A stretch of 64,000 nt of DNA from JAEZBP01 sp963832725 (GCA_963832725.1 CAWHVG010000003.1:1364001-1428000), one strand, 5' to 3'. Positions 54,279-64,000 are shown, numbered from the stretch's first letter. The notes: a model not told the origin generated them from the letters alone. Program-made: numbers and translations.

Positions 54279-54795
54279 TCAGCGCGGGTTCGTCCTCGGC
54301 GCCCACGGCCCCGCTGCCGAGAGCGCCTCGGCGTGGTGCGCGAGGGCCCACGACACCGACGGGAACGCGAGCTCGTCGTTCGGGATCGCGTCCGGCGCGA
54401 AGAGCCCGACCTCGAGGCTCTCCGGCCCCGCCTCGACCTCCGGCGAGAGCAGCTCGGCGCGATAGAAGAGCTGCACCTGGCTGATGTGCCGGATGGTGTA
54501 GACCGCGAGCAGGTCGCCGATGGCCAGCTTCGCCCGCGCCTCCTCCCAGGCTTCGCGCAGCGCGCCCTCTTCCGGCGTCTCGTTCAACTCCATGTATCCG
54601 GCGGGCAAGGTCCAGAACCCCCGGCGCGGCTCGATGGCCCGCCGGCAGAGGAGGATCTTCCCCTCCCAGGTGGCCACCGATCCGACGATGATCTTCGGGT
54701 TCTCGTAGTGGATGAAGCCGCAGCGCGTGCACACCAGGCGCTCGCGGTCCTCTTCCGTCGGGCACGCGCTGCAAGAAGGTCGGTCCGTCGCTCAT
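54279..54795 (-). CDS. NUDIX hydrolase with zinc ribbon, one-base interruption
   Basis: This hydrolase is about 171 residues after removing one T at 54769-54775 (CTTGCAG for CTGCAG). The repair restores a four-Cys ribbon FCSACPTEEDRERLVCTRCG. The NUDIX box is GYMELNETPEEGALREAWEE, followed by A. It resembles zinc-ribbon NUDIX proteins such as NudC-like or ADP-ribose-pyrophosphatase-like hydrolases that cleave nucleoside diphosphate derivatives. No second NUDIX domain is present. The ATG at 54795 is used. Confidence 0.83.
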
Positions 54796-54892
54796 CCCTG
54801 GTGGATGGTGCGTTCCCGCCCCGGTGGCCAGCCCGAAGCGCGCTCCAGCCCGCCCGGCGCCGGCTCGAGGAGCACGAGCAGGCGCGACGCCC

Positions 54893-56588
54893 TCAACCGC
54901 CGCGCTTGACGATCTTCGCCCAGGTGTCCTTGAGCGTGATCGTCCGGTTGAACACCGGATGCTCGGCGGCGTGGTCCACCGCGTCTGCGACGAAGTAGCC
55001 GAGGCGCTCGAACTGCACGCTCTCCCCCGGCTCGAGCTCCGTCAGACCGGGCTCGATCTTCACCCCGCGCCGTACCTCCTTGGAGTCGGCGTTGAGGAAG
55101 TCGGTGAACTCCCTGTCCTCGTGGCCGGTCGGGTTCTCGTCGGTGAAGAGCCGGTCGTAGATGCGCACCTCGGCGTCTCGTGCGTGCGCCGCGCTCAGCC
55201 AGTGGAGCGTCCCCTTGACCTTGCGCCCGTCGGGCGACCGGCCACCGCGGGACTCCGGATCCCAGGTGCAGCGGAGCTCGACGATGCGCCCGCTCTCGTC
55301 CTTCACGACGTCCGTGCAGCGGATCAGCGCCGCGTAACGGAGCCGCACCTCCTTGCCGGGCGCGAGCCGGAACCACTTCTTGGCCGGCTCCTCCATGAAG
55401 TCGTCGCGCTCGATGTAGAGCTCGCGCGAGAAGGGCAGCGGGCGCGTGCCGAAGCTCGGATTGTCCGGGTGATAGCGGCACTCGAAGTGCTCGACCTCGC
55501 CCTCGGGGTAGTTCTCGATCACCAGCTTCAGCGGATCCATGACCGCCATCACCCGCCGCGTGGTCTCGTTCAGCTCCTCGCGGACGGCGTGCTCGAGCAG
55601 CCCGACGTCGACCACGCTGTCGCGCTTGCTCACGCCGATGCGCTCGCAGAACGTGCGGATCGCCTTGGGCGGCACCCCGCGGCGGCGCAGTCCGGTCAAG
55701 GTCGGCATCCGCGGGTCGTCCCAGCCGTCCACCAGCCCGCTCGTGACCAAGTGGCTGAGCTTGCGCTTGCTGAGCACCGTGTACGTCAGCGCCAGCTTCG
55801 CGAACTCGATCTGCTGGGGCGGGCTCTCGATGCCCAGCGCGCCGAGGAACCACTCGTAGAGCGCGTGGTGGTTGACGAACTCGAGCGTGCAGATGGAGTG
55901 CGTGACGCCTTCGATGGCGTCGCTCTGCCCGTGGGCCCAGTCGTACATCGGATAGATGCACCACTTCGTGCCGGTCCGATGGTGAGTCACCTTGCGGATC
56001 CGGTACATCAAAGGATCGCGGAGCTTCAGATTCCTTCGACTTCATGTCGATCTTGGCCCGCAGCACGGCCGCGCCCTCGTCCAGCTCGCCCGCGCGCATG
56101 CGCTCGAGCAGCGCCAGGCTCTCCTCGGCCGGCCGGTCGCGGTAGGGGCTCTCCACCCCCGGCTGGTGGAAGGACCCGCGGTGAACCCGGATCTCCTCCG
56201 GCGTCTGCTCGTCGACGTAGGCCTTGCCCTCGCGGATGAGCTTCTGCGCCCAGGCGTAGAGCTGGTCGAAGTAGTCCGACGCGAAGAAGAGGTTCTCGCC
56301 CCAGTCGTAGCCGAGCCAGCGCAGGTCTCGCTGGATCGACTCGACGAACTCGACGCTCTCTTTCTCCGGGTTCGTGTCGTCGAAGCGCAGATTGCAGTGC
56401 CCGCCGAGCTCCTGGGGCAACCCGAAGTCGAGCGTGATGGCCTTGGCGTGCCCGATGTGCAGGTAGCCGTTCGGCTCCGGAGGGAAGCGGGTGACCACCT
56501 GGGCGCGGCGACCGCTCGTCACGTCGTCGCGGACCAAGTCGCGCACGAAGTTCCCGGGGCTCTCTTCCTCTTGTTTCGGTGCGGTCAC
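54893..56588 (-). CDS. glnS: glutaminyl-tRNA synthetase, one-base interruption
   Basis: This class-I synthetase is about 564 residues, charging tRNA-Gln. It has TRFPPEPNGYLHIGHAKAIT with the HIGH motif, DTNPEKESVEFVESI, QRDLRWLGYDWGENLFFASD, and KMSKS-equivalent LSKRKLSHLV. The extra base at 56029-56033 breaks the frame; the repair reads KIDMKSKDLKLRDPLMYRIR. The second half includes YPMYDWAHGQSDAIEGVTHS and the C-terminal beta-barrel anticodon domain. The GTG at 56588 is used. An essential gene interrupted this way argues that the indel is a sequencing error. Confidence 0.93.
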
Positions 56589-56721
56589 GACCGGGCAACC
56601 TACGCGGGCGCGAATCGCCCGGCAAGCACGCTCGCATCTCCGCCGGCCCGCTTTCCGCCCGCTGCGGGCACGTCTGCTTCGGGCTGGACTCTCGGGCCCG
56701 CTTCGACAACCCTCAACCTCC

Positions 56722-57832
56722 ATGAGGACGCGCCTTCATCACGTGCTCGCCGCGGCGCTGACCGCGCTGATCGCGAGCTGTGGCGCGAAGACGGGGCTGC
56801 TCATCCCGGACGCCAGCTTCGAGGCCCGGCACGACGCCGGCGTGTGCATCCCGGAGCCGACGACCCTGGAGCGGCGCGGCGCCCAGATCTTCTTCGCGAT
56901 CGACCGCTCGAACTCGATGCAGACGACGCTCGACGGGCGTGATCCGGCGCTCGGTGAGCCGAGCCGCTGGGATTCTGGTGGGCCAGACGCTGCAGGTGGT
57001 GTTGGCGGGCGCCGACCCGACCCTGGAGATCGGCGCCAAGTTCTACCCCCGCGCGTTCGATGCGCGTCCCCGCGGACCGGCCGAGGCCTGCTCGGTGGAC
57101 ATGGGCGTGGACCTGGCCCCGGCCCGCGGCAACGTGGCGCCGCTCCTCACTTTCTTCAGCGGAACGCAGCCCGAGGGCGGCACCCCGACCGCCGTCGCGC
57201 TCGGCGAGGTCCGCGCGTACATCGAGGCCCACCGAGACCCAGGCGTGCTGCGCTTCGTCATCCTGGCCACCGACGGCGGGCCCAACTGCAACCCGGACAC
57301 GGGCGTCCCCTACGACGCCTGTCTATGCACCGGCGTACCCACCGACTGCACCACCGACCCGAGCTTCGGCCCCTACAACTGCATCGACGAGATGAACGCC
57401 GAGAGCGAGATGGGCCGCCTCTTCAGCGGCGACGGAGTCCCGGTCTACGTCATCGGGATCGACGACCCGACGCGCCCCGATCTGGCCGACGTGCTGGACC
57501 GGATGGCCACCGCCGGAGGCCGCCCGCGCGAGGTGCCCGGCGAGCGCCGCTTCTACAGCGTCCGCCGCCCCGACGACCTGCGCGGCGCGCTGACGGCGAT
57601 CACCGAGAGCATCTCCCGCTGCGTCTTCACCCTCTCGCCGGCACCGGGCGGCAACGGCGACATCGAGCTCTCGGTCGACGGCAGGCCCGTCACGCGCGAT
57701 CCCATGCACCACGAGGGCTGGGACTTCAGCACGCCGACCCACACCGAGCTGAGCATCTTCGGCAGCGTCTGTGACGACATCACCCGCGCGGGCAGCACCG
57801 TCACGGCCCAGGTCCTCTGCCCCAGCACCTGA
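56722..57832 (+). CDS. von Willebrand factor A-type lipoprotein, one-base interruption
   Basis: This lipoprotein is about 369 residues after removing the extra base at 56971-56975; the repair reads PSRWDLVGQTLQVV. The signal is VLAAALTALIASCGAKTG. The VWA metal site is IFFAIDRSNSM (D-x-S-x-S), with later GGTPTAVALGEV and FVILATDGGPNCNPDTGVP. Cys residues in YDACLCTGVPTDCTTDP suggest disulphides. Ending in a beta domain, it is a typical myxobacterial surface VWA protein, probably binding a divalent metal and a protein partner. Confidence 0.83.
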
Positions 57833-57869
57833 ACGCCGAACGTTCTCCGGTCCCCCCGCAGTCGAGCCG

Positions 57870-57976
57870 ACCCCATCCGCGGCGTCGCCGCTCGTCCCCG
57901 TGCGTTCGCACGACTGCACACGGCGCTCTGCGCCGGAGCCCGCTTCGGTCGTGGGGCTCGGTCCGGTTCGTCGACA
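57870..57976 (+). repeat. dispersed repeat, related to 52735-52842
   Basis: Shares ordered blocks CCCATCCGCGGCG, CTCGTCCCCGTGC and GGGGCTCGGTCCGGTTCGTC with the minus strand of 52735-52842. It fills much of the 180-bp gap between the VWA and carboxypeptidase genes. Ends are imperfectly inverted. Confidence 0.6.
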
Positions 57977-58011
57977 GGCTCGGCGCCGGTGCGCCTCGGG
58001 ACGCGCGTGGC

Positions 58012-59148
58012 ATGCTCCGCAGCGTGATCCGCATCAGCAGCGCCTTCGACGGCGGCAACATCGAAGTGATCGACGCCCGGAGCCCGAGCGCCGTCCGTCT
58101 CCACATCCGGCGCGACGCCGGCGGACGCTTCTCGCAGTGGTTCTACTTCCGCGTGAGCGGCGCCAAGGCCGTCCCGCTCACCCTGCGCATCGAGAACGCG
58201 CACACGGCGACCTATGCCCACGGCTTCCGCGGCTATCGAGCGGTGGCCAGCGGCGACCGAGAGCGCTGGCGCCGCGTGCAGACCGAGTACGACGAACGCG
58301 CGCTGACCATCCACCACACGCCGGACACGGACTCGACCTGGTTCGCCTACTTCGCGCCCTACTCGATGGAACGCCACGCCGACGCCGTGGCGCGCTGGCA
58401 GCGCGATCCGCGCGTTCGGCTGGAGGTGCTCGGCGAGACGCTGGACGGACAGGACCTCGACTGCCTGCACGTCGGCGCCGGTCCGCGCGAGCTGTGGATC
58501 ATCGCGCGTCAGCACCCCGGCGAGACCATGGCCGAGTGGTTCGTGGAGGGCCTGCTCGACCGGCTCCTCGACGCGGACGACGCGCTGGCGGGCGCGCTGC
58601 TCGAGCGAGCGCGCGTTCACGTGGTGCCCAACATGAACCCGGACGGAAGCCGGCGCGGGCACCTGCGCACGAACGCGGCCGGGGAGAACCTCAACCGCTC
58701 CTGGCTGGCGCCCACGGCGGAGACCAGCCCGGAGGTGTGGCTCGTACGCGAGCGTATGCACGCCGGCGGCGTCGACCTCTGCCTCGACATCCACGGCGAC
58801 GAGGACATCCCGCACAACTTCGCGGCCGGCCCCGAGGGCGTCCCCTCGTTCGACGCTCGGCGGCGGATGCTCCTCGACACCTTCCGCGGCAGTTGGGCGA
58901 CCATCAGCCCCGACTTCTCCCCCGACGCAGGCTATCCGCCGACCGCGCCCGGCGAAGCGAACATGCGCCTCTGCACCAACTACGTCGCCGAGACCTTCGG
59001 CTGCCTCGCGGTCACCATCGAGCAGCCCTTCAAGGACACCGAGCGGCGGCCCATGCCCGCCACCGGATGGTCGCCCGGGCGCGCGCGCCGGCTCGGCGCG
59101 AGCGCGCTCGATCCCATCATCGCCGTCTTGCGCGCCGACGAACCCTGA
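58012..59148 (+). CDS. M14-family zinc carboxypeptidase, cytosolic CCP-like
   Basis: This 378-residue protein has an N-terminal beta-sandwich (SQWFYFRVSGAK) before the M14 catalytic domain, as in cytosolic carboxypeptidases. Zinc ligands are in ARQHPGETMAEW (His, Glu) and DLCLDIHGDEDIP (His). Substrate residues are in VVPNMNPDGSRRG and NLNRSW, and the catalytic Glu is probably in VTIEQPFKD. It should remove C-terminal residues from peptides, possibly glutamates. No signal peptide. Confidence 0.88.
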   Translation: MLRSVIRISSAFDGGNIEVIDARSPSAVRLHIRRDAGGRFSQWFYFRVSGAKAVPLTLRIENAHTATYAHGFRGYRAVASGDRERWRRVQTEYDERALTIHHTPDTDSTWFAYFAPYSMERHADAVARWQRDPRVRLEVLGETLDGQDLDCLHVGAGPRELWIIARQHPGETMAEWFVEGLLDRLLDADDALAGALLERARVHVVPNMNPDGSRRGHLRTNAAGENLNRSWLAPTAETSPEVWLVRERMHAGGVDLCLDIHGDEDIPHNFAAGPEGVPSFDARRRMLLDTFRGSWATISPDFSPDAGYPPTAPGEANMRLCTNYVAETFGCLAVTIEQPFKDTERRPMPATGWSPGRARRLGASALDPIIAVLRADEP

Positions 59149-59204
59149 TCCGACGCCTCTCATTTGTCGCGCCAGACCTTCGCGAGGGCGTGTAGGCTGC
59201 CCGC

Positions 59205-60651
59205 ATGACCGAGGCGCTGGAGATTCGGACGCCCCACGTCGACGTCTCCGACGTCGTGCGCGAGCTCGCGCCGTCGGTGGACGACCTGTCGATCCGCCTG
59301 CCTTGCGAGCGCCCCATCGAGGACGGCGAGTGGGTCCGCTTCACGATCCTCCTCGCCGACGGCAACACGGTCTTCGAGGGGGTCGGCCGCTCCCAGGGCT
59401 CGCGCCCGGAGGGGCCTCGCTTCCTCGTCCACCTCTCGCTGCTGCAGTTCGATGCGCGCAACGAGATCATGTTCGAGCGCATGCTGCTCGCGCGCGACGC
59501 GGAGGCAGAGCGAACGGGCACCATCGACCTGAACCAGCTCGGCGCGGAGCTCGTGCGAGGTGGTTCGAGCCCGCCCCGCTCGGAGCTCCCCCCAGCCCGC
59601 ACCAAGGGCGCGGCGAAGAACGACGGAGCGAAGCCCGGCCCGCCCAAAGCAGGCGTCGAAACGCGAGCCGCGGGCCGCAGCGCACCGCCCGCGCCGCCCA
59701 AAGCAGACGTCCAGAAGCCTGCCGGCGGACCCAACGCACCGCCGAGAGGAGACGTCCAACGGCGAGCCTCAGGGCCCAGCGCGCCACCGCCGCCCAAAGC
59801 GGATGTCCAGAAGCGTGCCGACGGACCCAGCGCACCGCCGCCCGCAGGCGCCCAGAAGCGCGCCTCAGGGCCTAGTGCGCGACCCGCGCCGCCCCGCGCA
59901 GAGGTGCAGAAGCGCGCCGCCCCGCGGACTGCGTCGGAGCGAGCGTCTGCCTCCCCCACGCCGAGCGCACGCCCGCCCGCCACGCCGAGCGCACACCCGC
60001 CCGCCACGCCGAGCGCACGCCCGCCCGCCACGCCGAGCGCACGCCCGCCCGCCACGCCGAGCGCACGCCCAACCGGCCCAGAGCAGCGCGCGTCGTCCCC
60101 CGCGCGCCCGGCGTCCTCCGCGCGCCCGGCGTCCCCCCAGCCCAGCGCGCCTCCGCCTCGCCCCTCGGCCATCCCCGGGCCCTCGGCGCGGCCATCCGTC
60201 AGGCCCGCCGGGGCCGCTACACCGGCGGCGGCGGCGAGCGACTCCCGCGAGCGGAATCCGGCGAACGCAACGCCCGGGGCAGACGCGCGCAGCCACGGCG
60301 CGTCCCAGCCGCGTCGGGACGCGCCCGGTCTCGATGGCGAGCCGCGCCTCGACCTGCCGAGCGCGTCGCTGGTGGACGGCAACGTGATCGACGACGGGGC
60401 CACCCGCGAGCACGCCGCTCCGGAGCTGCGCGAGAAGAACGACGAGGCGCCCCTCGACACCGTGATCACGAGCCCCGACGACGACACCGTGCGCCTCGCG
60501 AATCCCGCCGCGCGTGCTGGCTCGTGCGCGCGCGCTGGCGGCGATGCTGCCGCGGAGCGTGCTGGGTGAAGGCGCGAGCGAAGAGGCGGTGCTCCGGACG
60601 GCGCTCCGCCTCGGCCTCGCAGCGCTCTCCGCCATCGACGACGACGACTGA
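59205..60651 (+). CDS. PilZ-like protein with long Pro/Ala repeat region, one-base interruption
   Basis: This protein is about 481 residues after removing the extra base at 60500-60504 (GAATC for GATC); the repair reads VRLAIPPRVLARARALAAML. The N-terminal 100 residues resemble a divergent PilZ domain (WVRFTILLADGNTVFEGVGR, FLVHLSLLQFDARNEIMFER). About 250 residues of low complexity follow, with KADVQKRADGPSAPP units and five SARPPATP octads (59965-60065). The last 50 residues form a helical end. It may sense cyclic-di-GMP, but canonical RxxxR is not visible, so this is uncertain. Confidence 0.6.
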
Positions 60652-60717
60652 GATTCTCGCGCGACGCGTCCGCGTTTGCCGCCTCGGGGGTCGCGACTGT
60701 CTGTCTAGTACCGCGTC

Positions 60718-60734
60718 GCGTTCGGCGCGAACGC
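60718..60734. repeat. short palindrome in intergenic region
   Basis: GCGTTCG-GCG-CGAACGC, a perfect 7-bp inverted repeat about 115 bp before the next start. It could be an operator; nothing else supports this. Confidence 0.3.
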
Positions 60735-60850
60735 TGCGAATTCATCGAAAAACGTGGGCGATCCGTTGCGTTCGTGAGGACCGCACGGTAAGCCGTACCT
60801 GCGGCTCGCGACGCGCGCGGGTCTGTTCACGCCAAAGGAGCAAGCGCGTT

Positions 60851-61156
60851 TTGTCCCTCACCACCATCGACTACACGGTCAACGCCGACCTCTTCCGAAC
60901 CGCCGATCCGATCGGTCTCCTGCGCGACGTGAGCGCGCGCAGCTTCCAGGTCGAGCTTCGCAAACGCCTCAAGGACCAGTTCCCGAACGCGAACGTGTTC
61001 CTCAAGTGGAACCCCAACCGCACGGGCCCCTCCGAGGTGTTCACGCTCCCCGAAGACGAGACCGCTCGAGAGAAGGTGCACGCGATCGCGCAACAGCTCG
61101 AGCGAGACACGAAGGTCTGGCTGAGCTACGACGACTCCATTCGCGCGGCGTTCTGA
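60851..61156 (+). CDS. unknown 101-residue protein
   Basis: Begins at a TTG after AAAGGAG. The sequence (SLTTIDYTVNADLFRTADPI … LRKRLKDQFPNANVFLKWN … RDTKVWLSYDDSIRAAF) mixes strands and helices and is soluble. No family recognised. The Shine-Dalgarno and codon pattern support a real gene. Confidence 0.5.
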   Translation: MSLTTIDYTVNADLFRTADPIGLLRDVSARSFQVELRKRLKDQFPNANVFLKWNPNRTGPSEVFTLPEDETAREKVHAIAQQLERDTKVWLSYDDSIRAAF

Positions 61157-61235
61157 GCCCTTCCCTCTTCCCCATCGACATCGCGCCCTACCCGGCTCGC
61201 CGGGAGAGCGTACGTGCGTCGCGCCCGGAGAGCCG

Positions 61236-61835
61236 ATGATCCTTCGAACGGACCGCCGCTCGACCATTCTCCTGCTGGCGCTGGCGCTCTCGGCCTGCGG
61301 CGCGAACGGAGCGGACGACCGCGCCACCGCACGTCCCGCGGACCCGCCCGCGACCACGACCGCCGCGGCCGAACCCGACCCCGAGCCGAGCCCCGAGCCC
61401 ACCGCCGAGGCACAGCCGGAGCCCACACCCGAACCCGCGCCACCCCCGCAGCCAGAAGCCGTCGCCGTGGAGGCGGGCCAGCGCCTCGGCCCCATCCGCA
61501 TCGGCATGAGCCGGGACGAGGTGGGCGCGCTCGGCCTCGCGGAAGGCGAGCCGGACGAGCCCGACAGCGAGCGCTTCGGGATCTACCGGGTGTTCTTCGA
61601 CGACGACGGCGTGCGCCGGGTCGAAGCCGAGATGGGCGATCTCGGTCGCATCCGCTTCGGCGACCAGGTCATCGCCTCGGGCACCCACATCCACCAGATC
61701 CGCGACGCGTTCGGCCACTGCGAGTGGTACGAGGGCGGCGGCGAGCGCTATCGCTGCGACGACCGGACCCTCTTCGTGCACACCACACACACGATGGATC
61801 CCGCACACTACACGGTCGCGGTTCAGCGCCCCTGA
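61236..61835 (+). CDS. lipoprotein with Pro/Glu linker
   Basis: This 199-residue lipoprotein has a signal (TILLLALALSACG, Cys at about 21). A linker of Pro-Glu-Ala repeats (about residues 40-75) follows, then a globular domain beginning LGPIRIGMSRDEVGALGLAE. The G.I.xGMs.eeV pattern resembles SmpA/BamE-type or related periplasmic beta-lactamase-inhibitor-like folds. Two cysteines in HCEWYEGGGERYRCDD are probably paired. Confidence 0.65.
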   Translation: MILRTDRRSTILLLALALSACGANGADDRATARPADPPATTTAAAEPDPEPSPEPTAEAQPEPTPEPAPPPQPEAVAVEAGQRLGPIRIGMSRDEVGALGLAEGEPDEPDSERFGIYRVFFDDDGVRRVEAEMGDLGRIRFGDQVIASGTHIHQIRDAFGHCEWYEGGGERYRCDDRTLFVHTTHTMDPAHYTVAVQRP

Positions 61836-62463
61836 CCCTCACCTGCGGAAAATTCGACGCCACCTCGGGAGTGCAGGAGAGCGCTCGCGCGTTCCGGTGA
61901 AGTGCTCCGGCGTCCCCCACCCCCCGAGCCGATCCGCATGGATCCCGTCGTCCGCGTCGCGCTCGGCTGGAAATCGGCCCTCTCGAGGCCGACGAAATCA
62001 CGCCCCTTCGAAACGATCGGCGTCCTCGCACGTACTAACGAGCGTGGGGGATGCACCATCGAGCCACACCGCCAGCGGGTTTACACTGGGAGCGGATGCT
62101 GTTATACTGAACAGCCGACGAGGGGTCGGATCATTGCCCCTCTTGCGGGAACAGGGGGCGTTCCCCAGAGAACAGCGCACGCGCCACGGAATGCCCCGTG
62201 GTCGGTTGGCCGCTCGCGTCCGGAGGCTACATCCCATCCGACGCGTGTGCCAGGGCGGATTGGCCGTTCGTGGCGGTCGGCTACGAGCGCCGCAGCACAT
62301 CCCGATTCGCCGGGGGCATTCCCGGTACCCCCAATGAGCGTGGGGGAACGAAGGTCCGACCGAGGTGACGCTCGCTTCCATCGTGGAGAGGCCCGGGGTC
62401 ACTCGGTGTGACTCGGACCACGAGGAGGAAGGCAGGAACAAGTTGAAGAAGCTCCGGATCAGC
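61836..62463. other. long 5' region of the sigma-70 gene
   Basis: No gene is supportable. It contains a consensus-like promoter at 62080-62108. GAGCGTGGGGGA occurs twice, near 62040 and 62337. Confidence 0.55.
62080..62108 (+). promoter_or_regulatory. sigma-70 promoter
   Basis: TTTACA (62080-62085), 17-base spacer, TATACT (62103-62108), near-consensus in a 70% G+C background and oriented toward the sigma-factor gene about 355 bp downstream. Confidence 0.7.
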
Positions 62464-64000
62464 ATGGAGACGAAGTCGACGTTGGACGAGCGCCTGATCG
62501 CGCTCGGCCGCGAACGCGGGTTTCTCACGTATGGCGAAGTGGCCGACGCGCTCGCGTCCGCTCCGAACTTGGAGCGGAGCATTCAGCGAGCGCTGCGTCT
62601 CCTCGCCGCGGAGGGGATCTCGCTCGCGGATCGCGCGCCGGGGAAAGGCGATCGGCGCCGCGCCACATCGTCGAGCCGCAGCACATCGCCGCAGCTCGAC
62701 TCGATCGAGAGCTACCTGGGCCGACTCGGTGACGTCGCCCTCTTGACGCGCGACGGCGAGATCGAGCTGGCACGCCAGATCGAGAAGGGTCGCGTGCGCG
62801 TGCTCGCGCTCCTGTGGACCACGCCAATCCGCATGCCGGAGCTGGCGGAGATGCTCCACCGCCTCGAGCAGGGCGAGATGAGCGTCCGCGAGGTGGTAGC
62901 CGAGGCGCTCCGCAAGGGGACAGAAGAGGAAGCCGCCGCCCACGAGGCCACGCTGGCGGCGCTCCGCCGGGTCGCGGAGCTCGAGGTCGCCATGCGCACC
63001 GCCCGCACCGCCGCGAAGCGCGACGAGGCGGCCGAGCAGCGCGCGGAGGTGCTGACCACCGTCGACCTCCACGAGAAGCAGCTCGACCGCATCACCGACC
63101 GCATCGAGCGCTACCTCCGGCAGATCGAGCGGGCCGAACGGCAGAATCGGGCGGGTCGGCCCCCTTCTGGGGATGAAGGCGAAAGACGCGCTCGACGTCA
63201 CCCCGCAGAAGCTCGACCAGCTTCGAAAGAAGAAGGACACACCGGACGACGCCCTGCGCGCTCTGGCCGAGGCGCGGCGCACGATGCGGCGTGTCGAACA
63301 GGACGCTGGGCAACCGATCGCGCTGGTGAAGGCGACCGCGGTCGCGCTCCGCGACGCGCTCAAGGTCGTCGATGAGGCCAAGGCCGAGATGGTGGAGGCG
63401 AACCTCCGCCTCGTGGTCTCCATCGCCAAGCAGTACCGCGGGCGCGGCCTGCCCTTCCTGGACCTCATCCAGGAGGGCAACATGGGCCTCATGCGGGCGG
63501 TCGAGAAGTTCGACTACCACAAGGGGTTCCGACTCTCGACCTACGCGGGCTGGTGGATTCGCCAGTCGATGAACCGCGCAACGCAGGAGCAGGGCCGGAC
63601 CATCCGCGTGCCGGTGAACGCCCTGGAGCGCTTCCACCGGGTGATGCGGGTGATGACCGAGCTGACGCCCAAGCTCGGGCGCCCGCCGACGCCGCGCGAG
63701 ATCGCGCGTCACCTCAAGATGCCCGAGCGCAGGGTGCAGGAGCTGCTCGAGGCGATGCGCGACACGGTCAGCCTGGACATCACGGTCGGCGAGGACGGCA
63801 GCTCCACCCTGGGCGATTCTGTGGTCGACCCGGATCAGGAGACGCCGATGCAGCCGCTGGTCGACGTGTCGCTCGAGGCCACGCTGCGGGCGGCGCTGGA
63901 GGAGCTCACCGTCCGGGAGCGAGAGATCCTGCGGATGCGCTTCGGGATGGACGGCGAGGAAGAGCACACGCTCACCGACGTGGGCGACAAGTTCGGTCTC
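62464..64000 (+). CDS. rpoD: primary-type sigma-70 factor, 3' end outside window
   Basis: Region 1.1-like start (STLDERLIALGRERGFLTYG), then region 1.2 SIESYLGRLGDVALLTRDGE with IELARQIEKG. A variable helical insert follows. Region 2 has VEANLRLVVSIAKQYRGRGL, PFLDLIQEGNMGLMRAVEKF and RLSTYAGWWIRQSMNRATQE. Region 3 has TIRVPVNALERFHRVMRVMT, and region 4 begins VREREILRMRFGM before the window ends. The extra base at 63144-63148 (GAATC for GATC) breaks the insert; the repair reads RAERQIGRVGPLLGMKAKDA. It may be RpoD or a close group-2 paralogue. Start uncertain: the ATG at 62464 or a TTG at 62443. Confidence 0.85.

Noticed and set aside
56029..56033. Programmed frameshifting in glnS and the other interrupted genes
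   Set aside because: No slippery heptamer or consistent stem-loop; unrelated genes share only the GATC-derived pentamer, which fits an artefact better.
1..64000. tRNA, rRNA or complete insertion sequences
   Set aside because: I found no cloverleaf with a convincing T-loop, no rRNA sequence, and only a transposase fragment at the left edge.

Overview
The window is about 70% G+C with dense, GC3-rich genes on both strands. Gene content points to a myxobacterium (Myxococcota, most like the Polyangiales/Sandaracinus group). It includes a photoactive yellow protein, an NtrC-type regulator with partner kinases, a GGDEF enzyme, Gly/Cys-rich lipoproteins, a complete Ku/LigD end-joining set with a second ligase locus, and a repeat-containing HNH protein. 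The assignment is inferred from content alone; there is no rRNA or tRNA marker.

Layout. 0-6 kb: IS91-type transposase remnant, BASS transporter, outer-membrane-type protein, tryptophanase remnant, uracil-DNA glycosylase, photoactive yellow protein, zinc-ribbon protein. 6-10 kb: a membrane protein and a signalling cluster of two kinases and an NtrC-type activator, with a sigma-54 promoter and palindrome between divergent genes. 10.4-14.7 kb: four overlapping genes (AMP ligase, PLP aminotransferase, asparagine-synthase-like amidase, carrier protein), a candidate undescribed amide-forming pathway. 14.8-24 kb: hydrogenase-protease homologue, MEMO protein with a duplicated 5' fragment, CBS protein, TPP enzyme, diguanylate cyclase, and a phosphoribosyltransferase/hydrolase/isoaspartyl-methyltransferase run. 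24-36 kb: accessory island with a collapsed helicase-methylase fusion coupled to two unknown genes, an HNH protein carrying repeats, a minisatellite, short inverted-repeat elements, tiny overlapping ORFs, a metalloprotease and a truncated helicase. 35.7-47 kb: two end-joining gene sets around an SDR, a Gly/Cys-rich lipoprotein and a GH13-like protein. 47-64 kb: antiporter, GH15, MlaF-like ATPase, GNAT, interrupted TmcA, NUDIX, GlnRS, VWA lipoprotein, M14 carboxypeptidase, PilZ-like protein, lipoprotein, and the start of a primary-type sigma-70 gene cut by the window end.

A sequence-wide oddity affects how every gene should be read. At least 13 otherwise intact genes or gene positions, including glutaminyl-tRNA synthetase and sigma-70, carry one extra base turning GATC into GATTC or GAATC. 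Two more carry an in-frame TGA where GATC appears to have become GATT. Removing these changes restores conserved motifs each time. The likeliest cause is base-calling error at a modified GATC motif, so genes described as frameshifted for this reason are probably intact in the organism. A separate class of lesions (large internal deletions in TmcA, the helicase-methylase fusion and the 35 kb helicase) is not explained this way.
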